Assembly (NCBI GenBank): GCA_002102225.1
Contig: LQPB01000076.1
Span: 1-64,000, forward strand
From: Mycobacterium interjectum
GTDB taxonomy: Bacteria > Actinomycetota > Actinomycetes > Mycobacteriales > Mycobacteriaceae
Direction: 5' to 3'
Length of the DNA: 64,000 nucleotides
The notes under the pieces were generated by a model, which had not been told where the DNA came from, did not search any database, and saw nothing but the letters and a program-made list of their open reading frames with translations. Position numbers and translations under genes: made by a program. Positions 62,307 to 64,000 of the stretch are shown here, one piece after another (positions within the stretch are counted from its first letter, which is position 1; each line of letters opens with the position of its first letter).

Positions 62307-64000
62307 TTGCCGCGCAGCCTGGATCTCGTCGTCACCTCCGTCGCCACGCAGCTGATGGAGGCCACCGGATCCACTGCGACTCAGGTGAGTCAAAAGGTGC
62401 TTGCCCAGCTGGTCGAGCAATTCGATCTGGACGCCAGCTTCCTGCGCCACCACGACCACGACATCCGCGCCTCGGTGTTGGTCGCGGAGTGGCCGCCGCG
62501 CACCGACATTCCGGACCCGGATCCGATGGCCGTCGTCCACTTCACCAGCGCCGACCCGGTACTCGCGCAGTGCGAACACGGCAGGAAGCCGGTCGTGATC
62601 CGCCCGGAGCAAAACAACCGGGCGTTCGGCCGCCGGGCGGGCGGGGCCAAGCAACCGGCGTCGCCGTCGGTGGCCGCCGCACCGCTGGTCTCGGGCGACA
62701 CCACCACCGGGGTCCTCGGCTTCGTCAAGAACGGCGCCCGGAAGTGGAAGCAAGAGGAGATCAACACGCTGGAAGCGGTCGCCGCGCTGTTCGCGCAGCT
62801 GCAGGCGCGCATCGCGGCCGAGGAAAAGCTGCGCTACCTCGCCGAGCACGACGATCTGACCGGCCTGTACAACCGGCGGGCGTTGGTCGCGCACCTGACC
62901 GAACGGCTGGCACCGGGCAGCCCGGGGCCCGTCGCGGTTTTGTACCTCGACCTGGACCGGCTCAAGCCGATCAACGACTACCTCGGCCATACGGCGGGCG
63001 ACTGGTTCATCCGTGTTTTCGCGCAACGCATTCGGGTGTGCGCGGGCAGCCAGGCGATGATCGCCCGGCTGGGTGGCGACGAGTTCGTCGTCATCCCGGA
63101 CCAGGCGATGTCGACCGGGACCGCGGAGTCGTTCGCGCGCCGGCTGGGGACCATGCTGCGCGAGCGCCTGGCGATCGGCGGGCACATGATCACCCGCACC
63201 GTGAGCATCGGGCTGGCGGTGGGCATGCCGGGGCGCGACAACAGCACCGACCTGTTGCGCCGGGCCGATGAGGCCGTGCTGACGGCCAAGCGCGGGGGTG
63301 GCAACCAGGTCGCGCTGTCCACCGACGACATGTCGCTGAAAAGCGCCTTCCGCAACGACATCGAGCTGCATCTGCAGGGCGACATCGACAGCGAAGCGCT
63401 GCTGCTGCATTACCTGCCCGAGGTCGACCTGTGGACGGGTGCCATCGTGGCCGCCGAGGCGCTGGTCCGCTGGCGGCACCCGATTTGGGGCCTGCTGCTG
63501 CCGGATTCGTTCATCGGGGTGGCCGAATCGACCAACCTGGCCGGCGAGCTGGGCCGGTGGGTGATGCGCAGCGCGTGCGCCGAATTCAGCCGGTGGCGGG
63601 CCAACGGCGTTGGGCAAAGCGCCGTTCTGCGCATCAACGTTTCGCCCATCCAGCTGATCACCCGCGGCTTCGTGCGCAGCGTCGCCGACACCATCGAGGA
63701 GTTCGGCATCGACGGCGGATCGGTCTGTCTGGAGATCACCGAGCGGGCCGTGGTGCACGACATCGAAACCACCCGCAAGACCCTGCACGAGCTCAAGGAG
63801 GTCGGTGTCCAGATCGCCATCGACGACTTCGGCACCGGCTATGCGGTTCTGTCGCACCTGAAGTCGCTTCCGGTCGACATGCTCAAGATCGACACCGGGT
63901 TCGTCCGCGACCTGGGCACCAACGCCGGCGACCTCGCGATCGTCCGGGCGATCATCGGATTGGCCGAGGCGTTCGGCCTGCAACTGGTCGCCGAGGGAGT
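62307..64000 (+). CDS. GAF-GGDEF-EAL cyclic-di-GMP enzyme, 3' end beyond window
   Basis: 564 codons visible from TTG 62307, which has CGGAGGAG 4 bases before it. Residues about 1-170 form a GAF-like sensor domain. GGDEF domain about 180-340: DDLTGLYNRRAL, LDLDRLKPIND and an intact RLGGDEF near 255; the RxxD inhibitory site usually five residues upstream is missing (GSQA instead). EAL domain from about 370: AEALVRW near 390, INVSP, EITERAV, IDDFGTGYA near 510, IDTGFVRDL and LVAEGV at the window edge. Both catalytic centres look complete, so it could make and degrade c-di-GMP. Same layout as Rv1354c (about 620 residues), so about 60 residues are missing. Confidence 0.9.
   Translation, partial: MPRSLDLVVTSVATQLMEATGSTATQVSQKVLAQLVEQFDLDASFLRHHDHDIRASVLVAEWPPRTDIPDPDPMAVVHFTSADPVLAQCEHGRKPVVIRPEQNNRAFGRRAGGAKQPASPSVAAAPLVSGDTTTGVLGFVKNGARKWKQEEINTLEAVAALFAQLQARIAAEEKLRYLAEHDDLTGLYNRRALVAHLTERLAPGSPGPVAVLYLDLDRLKPINDYLGHTAGDWFIRVFAQRIRVCAGSQAMIARLGGDEFVVIPDQAMSTGTAESFARRLGTMLRERLAIGGHMITRTVSIGLAVGMPGRDNSTDLLRRADEAVLTAKRGGGNQVALSTDDMSLKSAFRNDIELHLQGDIDSEALLLHYLPEVDLWTGAIVAAEALVRWRHPIWGLLLPDSFIGVAESTNLAGELGRWVMRSACAEFSRWRANGVGQSAVLRINVSPIQLITRGFVRSVADTIEEFGIDGGSVCLEITERAVVHDIETTRKTLHELKEVGVQIAIDDFGTGYAVLSHLKSLPVDMLKIDTGFVRDLGTNAGDLAIVRAIIGLAEAFGLQLVAEG

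Noticed and set aside
61257-63983. 908-codon minus-strand open frame opposite the GGDEF-EAL gene
   Set aside because: Antisense shadow; the plus strand encodes intact GAF, GGDEF and EAL motifs with a ribosome-binding site.

Overview
The window is a high-GC actinobacterial chromosome segment that reads as a slow-growing nontuberculous Mycobacterium, most likely close to the M. avium complex. This rests on recognising the proteins and on gene order that, from memory, follows M. tuberculosis Rv0943c to Rv1005c with insertions and losses. I ran no database search. Nearly all of the window is coding, and no stretch over about 300 bases lacks a gene. I see no insertion sequence, prophage or CRISPR array.

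Layout. 1-6.1 kb: a flavin monooxygenase (cut by the window edge), an AurF-like diiron protein, cobF, a full-length Fpg/Nei-type glycosylase, an SDR, and a divergent DUF2236/TetR pair around a nested palindrome. 6.1-12.7 kb: pgi, chorismate mutase, uvrD1, a small membrane protein and an M23 peptidase. 12.8-17.5 kb: sucCD, a thiolase-like protein and an F420-type oxidoreductase behind a KstR-type operator. 17.7-27.3 kb: two membrane proteins, purN-purH, a MoxR-type AAA/VWA pair, an aldo-keto reductase and a DUF1707 protein. 27.4-35.9 kb: a tightly overlapping minus-strand operon, AtuA-like/fadE13/accD2/accA2/fadE12/echA7, whose content resembles acyclic-terpene (atu) or branched acyl-CoA catabolism. 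36-40.7 kb: rpmF and the envelope-stress module mprA-mprB-pepD-moaB2, with two MprA-box-like direct repeats. 40.7-47.4 kb: mscL, a SAF protein, a CIRCE-controlled FmdB-type chaperone, 5-formyl-THF cycloligase, then galU, a degenerate MoeA (gephyrin-like Glp), rimJ, the membrane receptor glpR and tRNA-Ala(CGC). 47.4-50 kb: DUF732 protein, M42 peptidase and methyltransferase, which look like accessory additions next to the tRNA. 50-59.1 kb: cyclic-nucleotide-controlled lysine acetyltransferase, two lipoproteins, alkB, arcA, protein mannosyltransferase, rsmI, a secreted Pro/Ala-rich protein and pabB. 59.1-64 kb: an ECF41-type sigma factor with its oxidoreductase partner and a matching promoter, an FkbM methyltransferase and a GAF-GGDEF-EAL protein running off the end.

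Common themes. Many starts show the mycobacterial leaderless pattern: a TANNNT hexamer, 6-7 bases, then ATG or GTG. I used this to pick starts for the SDR, TetR, purN, the AAA ATPase, galU, a lipoprotein, alkB, arcA and rsmI. The same pattern reveals two unlisted small ORFs: an 18-codon ORF whose stop overlaps the pgi start (ATGA), and a 17-codon ORF with a Cys-Pro-His-Cys motif just before sucC. These, the regulatory sites and the degenerate MoeA/GlpR pair are the most interesting points in an otherwise core-genome window.
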